Shown in pieces: positions 1 to 8,496 of a stretch of DNA of 64,000 bases. The notes under the pieces were generated by a model. That model saw only the letters and a list, made by a program, of their open reading frames with translations. It ran no database searches and had not been told where the DNA came from. Within the stretch, counting starts at the first letter, position 1, and the number at the start of each line of letters is the position of its first letter. Source of the DNA: Streptomyces parvus. GTDB lineage: Bacteria > Actinomycetota > Actinomycetes > Streptomycetales > Streptomycetaceae. The stretch spans positions 417,304 through 481,303 of the forward strand of contig NZ_BMRY01000001.1 in the NCBI RefSeq assembly GCF_014648875.1. The letters run 5' to 3'. Both the position numbers and the translations under genes were made by a program.

Positions 1-1
1 G

Positions 2-1720
2 GCGAACGCGCCCAAGCTGATCGCCACCTCGGAGCTGGGCCCCGACGCGGTGATGCTGGTCTACGAGCACATCGGCGGCCGGTCGCTGGACCAGATGGAG
101 GACGAGGAGATCACCGACGACCTGGTGCGCAGCGCCTGGCGTCAGGTGAAGGCCCTCCAGTCGCGGCGGATCGCGCACCGCAGGCTGACCGGCGACGCGC
201 TCCTGGTGGATCGTTCCGGCAGGGCGTTCGTGACGGATCTGCGCGGCGGCGAGATCGCGGCGGGCGATCTGGTGCTGCGGATGGACGTGGCCCAGCTGCT
301 GACCACGCTGGGGCTGCGGGTGGGTGCCGAGCGGTCGGTGGCCGGGGCGCTGGCCGTGCTCGGCCCGGACGCGGTGGCGGACTGTCTGCCGCTGCTCCAG
401 CCGATCGCGCTGAGCCGCTCCACGCGGGCGACGCTGCGCCGGATCGCCCGCGAGCGTTCGCAGCGCGAGCGGGAGGCGGTGGTGGAGGCCTCGCAGGCGG
501 CCAAGCAGGCGAGGGCGGAGCAGGCGGGCACCGAGCAGGCGGCGGTCGGCCCCGCGACCGGATCCGCGTCCGGGTCCGCGGCGGAGTCCAAGGCCGGGTC
601 CAAGGCCGGCTCCAAGGCGGAGTCCAAGGCCGAGCGGAAATCGCTGCGCACCGAGAAGCAGGCCGAGAAGCGCGCCATCGACGATGCGCTGGAGGAGGCC
701 CGCGAGGAGGATCTGCTCGCCCAGATCCGCCGTCAGGTGCTGCTGATCCGCCCGCAGGCCCCGGTCGAACCGGTCCGTCTGGAGCGAATCAAGCCGCGCA
801 CCCTCTTCAGCTTCATCGCCGGGGCCATCGCCGCGTACTTCCTGATCTCCCAGGTCACCCAGGCCGACTTCGGCACGGTCGTGGAGCAGGCGGAGTGGGG
901 CTGGGTGGCGGCGGCCCTCGGCTTCTCGGCGCTGAGCTATGTGGCGGCGGCGATGAGCCTGCTGGGCTTCGTGCCCGAGCGGGTGTCGTTCCTGAAGACC
1001 GTGCAGGCGCAGGTGGCCGGCTCGTTCGTGAAGATCGTGGCGCCCGCGGCGGTCGGCGGCGTGGCGCTGAACACCCGCTTCCTCCAGCGGGCCGGGGTGC
1101 GCCCCGGTCTCGCGGTGGCGAGCGTCGGGGCGTCGCAGCTCTTCGGGCTCGGCGCCCACATCATGCTGCTGGCGCTGTTCGGCTATCTCACGGGTACGGA
1201 GAAGACTCCGGACTCGCTGACCCCGTCCCGGACGGTGATCGCGGGTCTGCTGACGGTCGCGGTGCTGGTGCTGGTGGTGACGGCGATCCCGTTCCTGCGG
1301 AAGTTCGTGGTGACCCGGGTGCGCTCGCTGTTCGCCGGGGTCGTGCCGCGCATGCTGGACGTGGTGCAGCGGCCGCAGAAGCTGCTCACCGGCATCGGCG
1401 GCATGCTGCTGCTGACCGGCCTGTTCGTGCTCTGCCTGGACGCCTCGATCCGCGCGTTCAGCGGCCCGGACGTCCCCCAGCTGAGCTACGCGAGCATCGC
1501 GGTGGTCTTCCTCGCCGGGAACGCGCTCGGCTCGGCCGCCCCGACGCCGGGCGGTATGGGCGCGGTCGAGGGGGCCCTGACGCTGGGCCTGATCGCGGTC
1601 GGGCTGCCGAAGGAGGTCGCGGCGCCCGCGGTGCTGCTGTACCGCGTGATGACGCTGTGGCTGCCGGTGCTGCCGGGGTGGATCGCCTTCAACCAGCTGA
1701 CCCGCAAGGGCGAGCTGTAA
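2..1720 (+). CDS. Flippase-like / LPG-synthase TM-family membrane protein (C-terminal part, cut by window edge)
   Basis: The reading frame is open from the first bases of the window, so the true start lies upstream; the GTG at 50 is only an internal candidate. About the first 140 residues seen look like the C-lobe of a kinase/aminoglycoside-phosphotransferase-like fold (LVYEHIGGRSL, a HRRLTGDALLVD catalytic-loop-like segment). A charged Ala/Lys/Ser-rich linker follows (about residues 145-245), then six or more membrane segments typical of the UPF0104/YbhN family (lysylphosphatidylglycerol synthase TM region), including the AAPTPGGMGAVEGAL motif near the C-terminus. In Streptomyces such proteins carry a kinase-like domain fused to the membrane domain. 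Substrate is unknown; lipid flipping is inferred from the family. A hairpin terminator follows at 1728. Confidence 0.75.
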   Translation, partial: ANAPKLIATSELGPDAVMLVYEHIGGRSLDQMEDEEITDDLVRSAWRQVKALQSRRIAHRRLTGDALLVDRSGRAFVTDLRGGEIAAGDLVLRMDVAQLLTTLGLRVGAERSVAGALAVLGPDAVADCLPLLQPIALSRSTRATLRRIARERSQREREAVVEASQAAKQARAEQAGTEQAAVGPATGSASGSAAESKAGSKAGSKAESKAERKSLRTEKQAEKRAIDDALEEAREEDLLAQIRRQVLLIRPQAPVEPVRLERIKPRTLFSFIAGAIAAYFLISQVTQADFGTVVEQAEWGWVAAALGFSALSYVAAAMSLLGFVPERVSFLKTVQAQVAGSFVKIVAPAAVGGVALNTRFLQRAGVRPGLAVASVGASQLFGLGAHIMLLALFGYLTGTEKTPDSLTPSRTVIAGLLTVAVLVLVVTAIPFLRKFVVTRVRSLFAGVVPRMLDVVQRPQKLLTGIGGMLLLTGLFVLCLDASIRAFSGPDVPQLSYASIAVVFLAGNALGSAAPTPGGMGAVEGALTLGLIAVGLPKEVAAPAVLLYRVMTLWLPVLPGWIAFNQLTRKGEL

Positions 1721-1727
1721 CGGGTGG

Positions 1728-1749
1728 CCCGGGCGGCGGGCCGCCCGGG
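1728..1749 (+). terminator. GC-rich hairpin after the flippase-like gene
   Basis: Perfect 10-bp stem (CCCGGGCGGC / GCCGCCCGGG) with a 2-nt loop, starting 8 nt after the TAA stop. There is no U-tract, as is common for Streptomyces terminators. Confidence 0.5.
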
Positions 1750-1874
1750 GCGGGGGCAGACCCGCACGGGCCGCGCCCGGTCACCCGCCGCCAGCCGTAC
1801 CGGCCCGGCCCCGCCGCCACCCGCATGGACCGCGCCCGGCCGCGCTCCCCGGCGGCCCGCCGCACGATGGGGGC

Positions 1875-3467
1875 ATGAGGACTTCCCCCGCTCTGCGTGC
1901 CGCCGCCCTCGCCGCCACCGCCACCGTGCTGCTGCCGCTGGCGGCCTGTTCGGACGACGGCGACGGGGGCGGGTCCTCGACGCCGACCGGGGCCTCGACC
2001 GCTTCGCCGACCGCCACCGCCGAGGACCTGTCCTCGCAGAAGCTGGAGTGGTCCCCCTGTCCGCCGCCGAACACGGCTCAGGGCGGCGGCGAGTCACCGT
2101 CCCCCCTGCCCGGCGGTGTGGTGTGGGAGTGCTCCTTCATGGACGTACCCCTCGACTACGCAAAGCCGGACGGCCGCACGATCGAACTGGCGCTGGTGCG
2201 GGCCAAGGCCAAGGACCAGCAGCGGCGGATCGGCTCGCTGGTGTTCAACTTCGGCGGGCCCGGCGCGTCCGGCGTCGCGACGCTGCCCGCGTTCGGCACC
2301 GAGTACGACCGGCTCCGCACCCGGTACGACCTGGTGAGCTTCGACCCGCGCGGGGTCGGCCGCAGCGAGGGCGTCCAGTGCGCGGACGACGCCCAGCTGG
2401 ACGCCTTCTACCAGGAGGACTCCACCCCGGACGACGCGGCCGAGGAGAAACAGTTCGTGCAGGGACAGAAGGACTTCATCGCGGACTGCGAGGAGAACTC
2501 GGGCCCCGAACTCCCCTTCGTGGGCACGACGAACGCCGCCCGCGACATGGACCTGATGCGTACGGTGCTGGGCGACGACCAGCTGCACTACTTCGGTATC
2601 TCGTACGGCACCGAGCTGGGCGGTGTGTACGCACACCTCTTCCCGGACAAGGTCGGCCGGGCGGTCTTCGACGCGGTGGTCGACCCCACGAAGAACGCCG
2701 AGCAGTCCTCCCTCGGCCAGGCCGAGGGGTTCCAGCTCGCCCTGGACAACTTCACGAAGGACTGTGCGGAGCGCGACGACTGCGCCCTGCCCGGGGCCAC
2801 CCCGCAGGAGGTCGAACAGGGCATCGCCGATCTCCTGGGCGAGCTGGAGGAGGAGCCCATCGACGGGCTCGGCGACCGGACGCTGACCCAGACGCTGGCC
2901 ACCACCGGTATCGCGTCCGCCCTCTACTCCCAGGAGACCTGGCCGCTGCTGGAACAGGGCCTCGACGAGGCGGGCGGCGGGAACGGCGGGCTGCTGCTCG
3001 CCCTGGCCGACTCGCTCAACGGCCGCTCGGAGGACGGGCAGTACGACAACTCCAACGCCGCGAACATCGCCATCAACTGCGCCGACAGCAAGCAGCGGTT
3101 CACCCTGGAGCAGACGAAGGCGGCACTCCCCGCGTTCCGCAAGGCTTCCCCGCTGTTCGGCGAGTATCTGGGTTGGGGGCTGATGAGCTGCACCGGCTGG
3201 CCGGTGGCGGGCGCCTGGGAGACCCCGGACGTCAGCGCCCCCGGCGCCGCGCCGATCCTGGTCATCGGCAACACCGGTGACCCGGCCACCCCGTACGCGG
3301 GCGCGAAGGCGATGGTGCAGCAGCTCGGCAAGGGCGTCGGCGTGGAGCTGACGTACAAGGGCGAGGGGCACGGGGCGTACAACAGCAAGGACGCGTGTGT
3401 GCAACGGGCCGTGGACGGCTACCTGTTGAACGGTCGGGTCCCGAAGTCCGGCACGGTCTGCGGCTGA
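1875..3467 (+). CDS. Secreted lipoprotein peptidase, TAP/Slp-type alpha/beta hydrolase (copy 1)
   Basis: A 530-residue protein starting at the ATG after GGGGGC. The N-terminus is a lipoprotein signal peptide: basic residues, hydrophobic stretch and lipobox LAAC with lipidated Cys25, so it is anchored outside the membrane. The fold is alpha/beta hydrolase of the tripeptidyl-aminopeptidase type (S33): oxyanion segment FNFGGPGASG, Asp-rich SFDPRGVGRSEG, nucleophile Ser243 in GISYG, and the C-terminal TAP-like region with GNTGDPATPY (acid) and EGHGAY (His). It probably trims N-terminal peptides from extracellular proteins. It keeps a short Cys pair (CAERDDC) in the lid that its downstream paralogue lacks. 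The gene lies 76 bp upstream of that paralogue on the same strand. Confidence 0.88.
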   Translation: MRTSPALRAAALAATATVLLPLAACSDDGDGGGSSTPTGASTASPTATAEDLSSQKLEWSPCPPPNTAQGGGESPSPLPGGVVWECSFMDVPLDYAKPDGRTIELALVRAKAKDQQRRIGSLVFNFGGPGASGVATLPAFGTEYDRLRTRYDLVSFDPRGVGRSEGVQCADDAQLDAFYQEDSTPDDAAEEKQFVQGQKDFIADCEENSGPELPFVGTTNAARDMDLMRTVLGDDQLHYFGISYGTELGGVYAHLFPDKVGRAVFDAVVDPTKNAEQSSLGQAEGFQLALDNFTKDCAERDDCALPGATPQEVEQGIADLLGELEEEPIDGLGDRTLTQTLATTGIASALYSQETWPLLEQGLDEAGGGNGGLLLALADSLNGRSEDGQYDNSNAANIAINCADSKQRFTLEQTKAALPAFRKASPLFGEYLGWGLMSCTGWPVAGAWETPDVSAPGAAPILVIGNTGDPATPYAGAKAMVQQLGKGVGVELTYKGEGHGAYNSKDACVQRAVDGYLLNGRVPKSGTVCG

Positions 3468-3543
3468 CGCTCCTCCCCCGACTCCCTTGCGGCACAAGGT
3501 GGTTAGCATGACCGCACATCCCCTGAGGGAGGGCAGCCGGACC

Positions 3544-5136
3544 ATGCGTACGCACCGCCGTACCCGCCAGGCCACCACAAGGACGGGAGCGGCGCTCCTG
3601 ACAGCCGTACTCCTCGCCGGTTGCGGTCTGTTGAGCAGCGAGCCGGAGCCCTCCGGGACCGGGGACAACCGTCCCGCCGACGCCGCGACACCCGCTCCCC
3701 CGGCCCTCCAGGACTCCTCCGGGACTCCGCGCCTCCCCGCCGCTCTCACCTCCCAGCGCCTCGACTGGAAGCGCTGCACGACCCCGCACGGCGGCAACGC
3801 CCCGGGCACGGAGTGGCGTTGCGCGCGTGTGGACGTACCGCTGGACTACGCGGAGCCGGCCGGGGAGACGCTCTCCATCGCGCTGATCCGCAAGGAGGCC
3901 CGCGACCGGGGCCGGCGCATCGGCTCGCTGCTGTTCAACTTCGGCGGCCCGGGCGGATCCGGCGTCGCCACGCTCCCGCGCGCCGCCGGACAGTACGGGA
4001 CGCTCAACTCCCGTTACGACCTGGTGAGTTTCGATCCGCGCGGGGTCGCCGCCAGCTCCGGGGTGCGCTGCCGCTCCGACAAGGAGCAGGAACAGGCCCA
4101 CCGCACCGTCGACCTGACCCCCGACACGGCGGCGGAGGAGAGGGCGTTCATCGCGGACGCCGCGGACTTCGGCGCGGGCTGCGAGCGCCGCTCGGGCGAG
4201 GTCCTGCCGCACGTCGGTACGTCGAACGCGGCCCGCGACCTGGACCTGATCCGCCAGGTCCTGGGCGACGACAAGCTGGCCTACTTCGGCTTCTCGTACG
4301 GTACGGAGCTGGGCGGGACGTACGCGCACCTCTTCCCGCACCACGTGGGGCGCACCGTGCTGGACGCGGTCGTCGACCCGACGGCCGACTCCGTCGGGCA
4401 CGCCCGCAACCAGACCAGAGGCTTCCAGCGCGCCCTGGAGAACTACCTGAAGGACCGCGGCCAGGACCCGCGCACGGGCTCCGAGCGCATCGCCCGGCTG
4501 CTGGCCCGGATCGACCGGAGCCCCCTGCCGACCGGCTCGGGCCGGGAGCTGACCGAGTCGCTCGCCATCACCGGCATCGTCACCCCGCTGTACTCCCAGT
4601 CGTCCTGGCCCGAGCTGACGGCAGCGCTCGACGAGGCGGAGAACAACGGCACGGGCGATGAACTGCTCCGGCTCGCCGACTCGTACAACGGCCGTGACGC
4701 GCAGGGCCGTTACGACACCCAGAGCCACTCCCAGCGGGCGATCTCCTGCGCCGACTCGGCCTCCCGGCCCACCCTGGACGAGGCTCGTGCGCTGGTGCCG
4801 GAGTTCCGCCGGCTGTCACCGGTCTTCGGGCCGTTCCTGGCCTGGGACACCGCGGGCTGGTGTGCCGAATGGCCGGTCGACGGGGAGCACGAGACGCCTC
4901 GGACCAGTGCGCCGGGCGCGGGCCCGATCCTGGTCGTCGGGACCACCGGCGACCCGGCGACCCCGTACGAGGGGGCGCGGCGGATGGCGGACGAGCTGGG
5001 TAGGGGCGTCGGCGTCCTGGTCACCAACGAGGGCGAGGGGCACGGGGCGTACGGCTCCAACGACTGCGTGACGTCGACGATCGACGACTACTTCCTGGCC
5101 GGGAAGGTCCCGGCGGACGGGAAGACCTGCGGATAG
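3544..5136 (+). CDS. Secreted lipoprotein peptidase, TAP/Slp-type alpha/beta hydrolase (copy 2)
   Basis: A tandem paralogue of the preceding gene. I place the start at ATG 3544 (behind GAGGGAGGGC) rather than TTG 3487, because this gives 530 residues, the same length as copy 1, and a proper signal peptide with lipobox LAGC (Cys27). Catalytic landmarks match copy 1: FNFGGPGGSG, SFDPRGV, nucleophile Ser251 in GFSYG, TTGDPATPY and EGHGAY. The lid region is shorter and lacks the CAERDDC pair. Predicted extracellular tri/aminopeptidase. A strong bidirectional hairpin at 5158 separates it from convergent moeZ. Confidence 0.88.
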   Translation: MRTHRRTRQATTRTGAALLTAVLLAGCGLLSSEPEPSGTGDNRPADAATPAPPALQDSSGTPRLPAALTSQRLDWKRCTTPHGGNAPGTEWRCARVDVPLDYAEPAGETLSIALIRKEARDRGRRIGSLLFNFGGPGGSGVATLPRAAGQYGTLNSRYDLVSFDPRGVAASSGVRCRSDKEQEQAHRTVDLTPDTAAEERAFIADAADFGAGCERRSGEVLPHVGTSNAARDLDLIRQVLGDDKLAYFGFSYGTELGGTYAHLFPHHVGRTVLDAVVDPTADSVGHARNQTRGFQRALENYLKDRGQDPRTGSERIARLLARIDRSPLPTGSGRELTESLAITGIVTPLYSQSSWPELTAALDEAENNGTGDELLRLADSYNGRDAQGRYDTQSHSQRAISCADSASRPTLDEARALVPEFRRLSPVFGPFLAWDTAGWCAEWPVDGEHETPRTSAPGAGPILVVGTTGDPATPYEGARRMADELGRGVGVLVTNEGEGHGAYGSNDCVTSTIDDYFLAGKVPADGKTCG

Positions 5137-5157
5137 CCCCCGTCACGGAGCAACGGA

Positions 5158-5192
5158 GAGGGGCCGGTCCGCGCTGTGCGGACCGGCCCCTC
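5158..5192. terminator. Bidirectional hairpin between the peptidase gene and moeZ
   Basis: Perfect 15-bp stem (GAGGGGCCGGTCCGC and its complement) with a 5-nt loop between two convergent stop codons. It can serve both strands. Confidence 0.75.
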
Positions 5193-5208
5193 GAACGTCA
5201 TGCGGGTA

Positions 5209-6387
5209 CTAGTACACCGGCTTCTCGGGCTCGATCTGGTTGACCCAGCCGATCACGCCGCCGCCCACGTGCACCGCGTCGGCGAAGCCCGCGGACTTGA
5301 GGACCGCGAGAACCTCGGCGCTGCGGACACCGGTCTTGCAGTGCAGGACGATGCGCTTGTCCTGCGGGAGGTCCTGGAGGGCGGTGCCCATGAGGAACTC
5401 GTTCTTCGGGATCAGCTTCGCGCCGGGAATCGAGACGATCTCGTACTCGTTCTTCTCGCGGACGTCGATGATCTCGATCTTCTCGTCGCCGTCGATCCAC
5501 TCCTTGAGCTGCTTGGGAGTGATCGTCGCGCCGAGCGCCGCCTCCTGCGCCTCCTCGGACACGACGCCGCAGAAGGCCTCGTAGTCGATGAGCTCGGTGA
5601 CGGTGGGGTTCTCGCCGCAGACCGCGCAGTCGGGGTCCTTGCGGACCTTGACCTGGCGGTACTGCATCTCCAGGGCGTCGTAGATCATCAGCCGGCCGAC
5701 CAGCGGGTCGCCGACCCCGGCGAGCAGCTTGATGGCCTCGGTGACCTGGATGGAGCCGACGGACGCGCAGAGCACGCCCAGCACGCCGCCCTCGGCGCAG
5801 GAGGGGACCATGCCCGGCGGCGGGGGCTCCGGGTAGAGGCAGCGGTAGCAGGGGCCGTGCTCGGACCAGAACACGGAGGCCTGGCCGTCGAAGCGGTAGA
5901 TCGAGCCCCACACGTACGGCTTGTTCAGCAGCACCGCGGCGTCGTTGACGAGATAGCGGGTGGCGAAGTTGTCCGTGCCGTCCACGATCAGGTCGTACTG
6001 CGCGAAGATCTCCATCACGTTCTCGGCTTCGAGCCGCTCTTCGTGAAGGACCACGTTGACGTACGGGTTGATGCCCAGCACCGAGTCCTTGGCGGACTCG
6101 GCCTTGGAGCGGCCGATGTCGGACTGGCTGTGGATGATCTGGCGCTGCAGGTTCGACTCGTCGACCTCGTCGAACTCCACGATGCCGAGCGTGCCGACAC
6201 CGGCCGCCGCGAGATACATCAGGGCCGGCGAGCCGAGGCCGCCGGCGCCGACACACAGCACCTTGGCGTTCTTCAGGCGCTTCTGTCCGTCCATCCCGAC
6301 ATCCGGGATGATCAGGTGGCGGGAGTACCTGCGGACCTCGTCGACGGTGAGCTCAGCAGCTGGCTCGACCAGGGGTGGCAGCGACAC
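5209..6387 (-). CDS. moeZ: MoeZ-type adenylyltransferase/sulfurtransferase
   Basis: A 392-residue, two-domain protein. Residues 1-270 are an E1-like ThiF/MoeB domain: nucleotide loop GAGGLGSP (47-54), IVDGTDNFATRY, and zinc ligands CYRC plus CAVC. Residues about 285-390 are a rhodanese domain with persulfide Cys350 in HCKTGVRS. In actinobacteria MoeZ adenylates C-terminal GG sulfur-carrier proteins and then thiolates them, serving molybdopterin synthase, the CysO cysteine route and thio-containing secondary metabolites. It is the left anchor of a block that in M. tuberculosis continues directly with the DUF3152 gene; here four polysaccharide-type genes intervene. Confidence 0.95.
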   Translation of the reverse strand: MSLPPLVEPAAELTVDEVRRYSRHLIIPDVGMDGQKRLKNAKVLCVGAGGLGSPALMYLAAAGVGTLGIVEFDEVDESNLQRQIIHSQSDIGRSKAESAKDSVLGINPYVNVVLHEERLEAENVMEIFAQYDLIVDGTDNFATRYLVNDAAVLLNKPYVWGSIYRFDGQASVFWSEHGPCYRCLYPEPPPPGMVPSCAEGGVLGVLCASVGSIQVTEAIKLLAGVGDPLVGRLMIYDALEMQYRQVKVRKDPDCAVCGENPTVTELIDYEAFCGVVSEEAQEAALGATITPKQLKEWIDGDEKIEIIDVREKNEYEIVSIPGAKLIPKNEFLMGTALQDLPQDKRIVLHCKTGVRSAEVLAVLKSAGFADAVHVGGGVIGWVNQIEPEKPVY

Positions 6388-6486
6388 AGGAACCTCAACA
6401 ATGCAGGTGGTCGGATTCTACGTAGACCGGCTTCTTACGGTCGACTACGTACGGTTGTTCTCCTCGTAACACTGCCACGCCCCTCC

Positions 6487-7320
6487 TCATTCCGAGATAC
6501 CGGGTCCGATCCGCGAGACGATTTCGTCCCAGTAACTGGGCAGCGCCGCGAATGGATCGCTTTGTCCGTTCTGACTGTCCCGTTCGTTCCGGTCGGTGAA
6601 GAAGATCGTCCCGGCGCCCTGCCAGCGGGCGACGCGCATGGCCTCCTCCAGGTGGGTGCGCGGGACCCCGTGGACGAAGTGGGCGAACCGCTCCGGCGGG
6701 TAGTCGGCCGTCCACTCGGCCACCTGGGACCAGCGGTAGTCGGTCCAGGGGCCCTGGAAGGTGACCAGCTGGTCGGCGGCCTCCGCGTACCCGGGGTACG
6801 GGTGGGTGCCGTGGCCCAGCACCAGGCGGCCCCCGCCGTCCGCGCTGTCGCTCTCCGTCAGCAGGGCGTGCAGGGTGCCGGTGAGCCGCCGGACGGCGGG
6901 CAGCCGGTCGCGGCCGGCGGGGCAGCGGGCGAGGTAGAAGCCGCCGATGCGGTACCAGTCGATGAAGGACCGGGCGTCCGCGATCAGTTCGTCGAAGGGC
7001 CGTTCGCCGTGGGCCAGGTCGAGGTGGCCCAGCAGCCTGCCGCCGGAGGCCCGGACGGTGTCGTTCGGGCTCTCGCCGTGCAGGGCGCGTTCGCGGGCGT
7101 TGTGCAGCCGGCCCGCCGCCTCCAGGCAGTGCGGGTCGGGCCGGGAGCCGGGGCCGTTCGCGATGTTGAGGACGGCCCAGTGCAGCGGGGTGCCGGGGCG
7201 GGCCAGCTCGGCCCATTCGGCGGGGGCGAGCAGCGGGTGGGCGTACCCGGGGACGCCGAAGCCGAGCTGTTCGCCGCCCGCGGTCCGGCGGGCGTCGGCG
7301 GGCGCGGTCAGATACGGCAC
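6487..7320 (-). CDS. Spherulin-4 / GH135-like polysaccharide hydrolase
   Basis: A 277-residue protein from a GTG start that overlaps the 3' end of the epimerase gene by 13 nt, so translation is probably coupled. It shows the spherulation-specific family 4 pattern: GVPGYAHPLL near the N-terminus, HWAVLNIANGPGS, LLGHLDLAHGERP (the acidic strand end), the FIDWYRIGGFYLARCP strand, and VTFQGPWTDYRW. It is a TIM-barrel fold. The characterised relative Sph3 (GH135) cleaves galactosaminogalactan, and the Pel hydrolase domain of PelA attacks a related polymer. No signal peptide is evident, so location is uncertain. Next to a PelF-like glycosyltransferase and an epimerase, it probably trims the polymer they make. 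Confidence 0.78.
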   Translation of the reverse strand: MPYLTAPADARRTAGGEQLGFGVPGYAHPLLAPAEWAELARPGTPLHWAVLNIANGPGSRPDPHCLEAAGRLHNARERALHGESPNDTVRASGGRLLGHLDLAHGERPFDELIADARSFIDWYRIGGFYLARCPAGRDRLPAVRRLTGTLHALLTESDSADGGGRLVLGHGTHPYPGYAEAADQLVTFQGPWTDYRWSQVAEWTADYPPERFAHFVHGVPRTHLEEAMRVARWQGAGTIFFTDRNERDSQNGQSDPFAALPSYWDEIVSRIGPGISE

Positions 7321-8273
7321 GCCGCCTCCATCCAGATGTCCGCGAGGGACTCCTCCAGGTTGATCCGGGGCCGCCAGCCGAGCCGGTCCCGCGCGGTGCG
7401 GACGTCGGCCTGCTGCCAGGCGCCGCAGCCGTCCGGATACGGGGACGGGGTGGCGGAGAGGTGTTCCATGACCGACTCGGCGGAGGTGCGCGGGGCCCCG
7501 ATGGGCAGCCGCTGAGGGGGTGAGTCCAGCTCGTGGAGCGCGCCCGCGTACCCGGCGACGCGGGCGAGCACGGCGGCAGCGTCACGGAGCCGGACGGCGC
7601 GCCCGGTGCCGATGTTGACGACGCCCTGTGCGGCGGAGAGCGAGGCGGCGTGGACGGCCCGCGCCACGTCCCGTACGTCGACGAAGTCCCGCTGCACACC
7701 GAGCCCGCTGAGCTTCAGTTCGCCGTCGCCCGCCTGCATGGCCCGGCGCATCGCCTCGGCGAGCCGGCCGAGCGGGGAGCCCGCCGGGGTGCCGGGCCCG
7801 ACCGGCGAGAAGACCCGCAGGACGACGGCGTCGAGACCGGAGCCGAGGACCAGTTCGGTGGCGGCGAGCTTGCTGACCCCGTACGGGCCGCCGGGGCGCG
7901 GGACCGCGTCCTCGGCGGTGGAGGAACCGGGCTGCGAGGGCCCGTACTCCGAGGCGCAGCCGACCTGGACGAGCCGGGCCCCGCAGCCGCTGCGGCGCAG
8001 CGCCTCGCAGACGGTGGCGACGGCGACGGTGTTGTGCCGGGTGAGGTCGCGGGCGTTGCCGCGGGTGGCGCCCGCGCAGTTGACGACGACCCCGGGGTGG
8101 ACGGCGTCCAGGAAGCGGGTGAGGGCCCCGGGGCTGCCGCCCGCGAGGTCGAACCGGACGTCGGCGTCGTCGCCGCGCCCGAGGGCCGTGAGGTGAACGG
8201 CGGGGTCGGCGAGGAGACGGTCGGCGACGAAGCGGCCGAGGAATCCGTTGGCTCCGAGCAGCAGCACCCTCAT
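7308..8273 (-). CDS. NAD-dependent sugar epimerase/dehydratase (extended SDR)
   Basis: A 321-residue Rossmann protein. I chose ATG 8273 because the NAD loop GANGFLG sits at residues 8-14 and GAGGCGG lies upstream. Catalytic features: VQVGCASEYGP (Ser), PYGVSK (Tyr-x3-Lys), then VLRVFSPVGPG and QRDFVDVRDVARA, typical of UDP-sugar epimerases/dehydratases. In Pel systems PelX is a UDP-GlcNAc C4-epimerase that supplies UDP-GalNAc; the position here suggests the same supply role, but substrate cannot be read from sequence. It overlaps the downstream hydrolase gene. Confidence 0.82.
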   Translation of the reverse strand: MRVLLLGANGFLGRFVADRLLADPAVHLTALGRGDDADVRFDLAGGSPGALTRFLDAVHPGVVVNCAGATRGNARDLTRHNTVAVATVCEALRRSGCGARLVQVGCASEYGPSQPGSSTAEDAVPRPGGPYGVSKLAATELVLGSGLDAVVLRVFSPVGPGTPAGSPLGRLAEAMRRAMQAGDGELKLSGLGVQRDFVDVRDVARAVHAASLSAAQGVVNIGTGRAVRLRDAAAVLARVAGYAGALHELDSPPQRLPIGAPRTSAESVMEHLSATPSPYPDGCGAWQQADVRTARDRLGWRPRINLEESLADIWMEAACRI

Positions 8274-8496
8274 CGCGCACCGCCTCGGTGCCGACGGCTC
8301 ACTGCCGGTGCGGGGGATTGGGGGGTCATGGCGGGTTTCTCCTAGGTCAGTCAGTCGGTCGTACGGTGTCGGGACGGGCCCGCGGCGTCGGCTCCGCGGG
8401 AAGTGATGCGGGGTGGTACGTGAGTGGTGCCTGGGTGGTACGCCGGTGGGGCGCGAGGTGGTGGTACGTCGGTGGGGTGGCCGGGGCCTCGGGCCC

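Noticed and set aside
6395..7699. 434-codon minus-strand frame near moeZ
   Set aside because: Shadow of the GH135-like and epimerase genes, Arg/Pro-rich.
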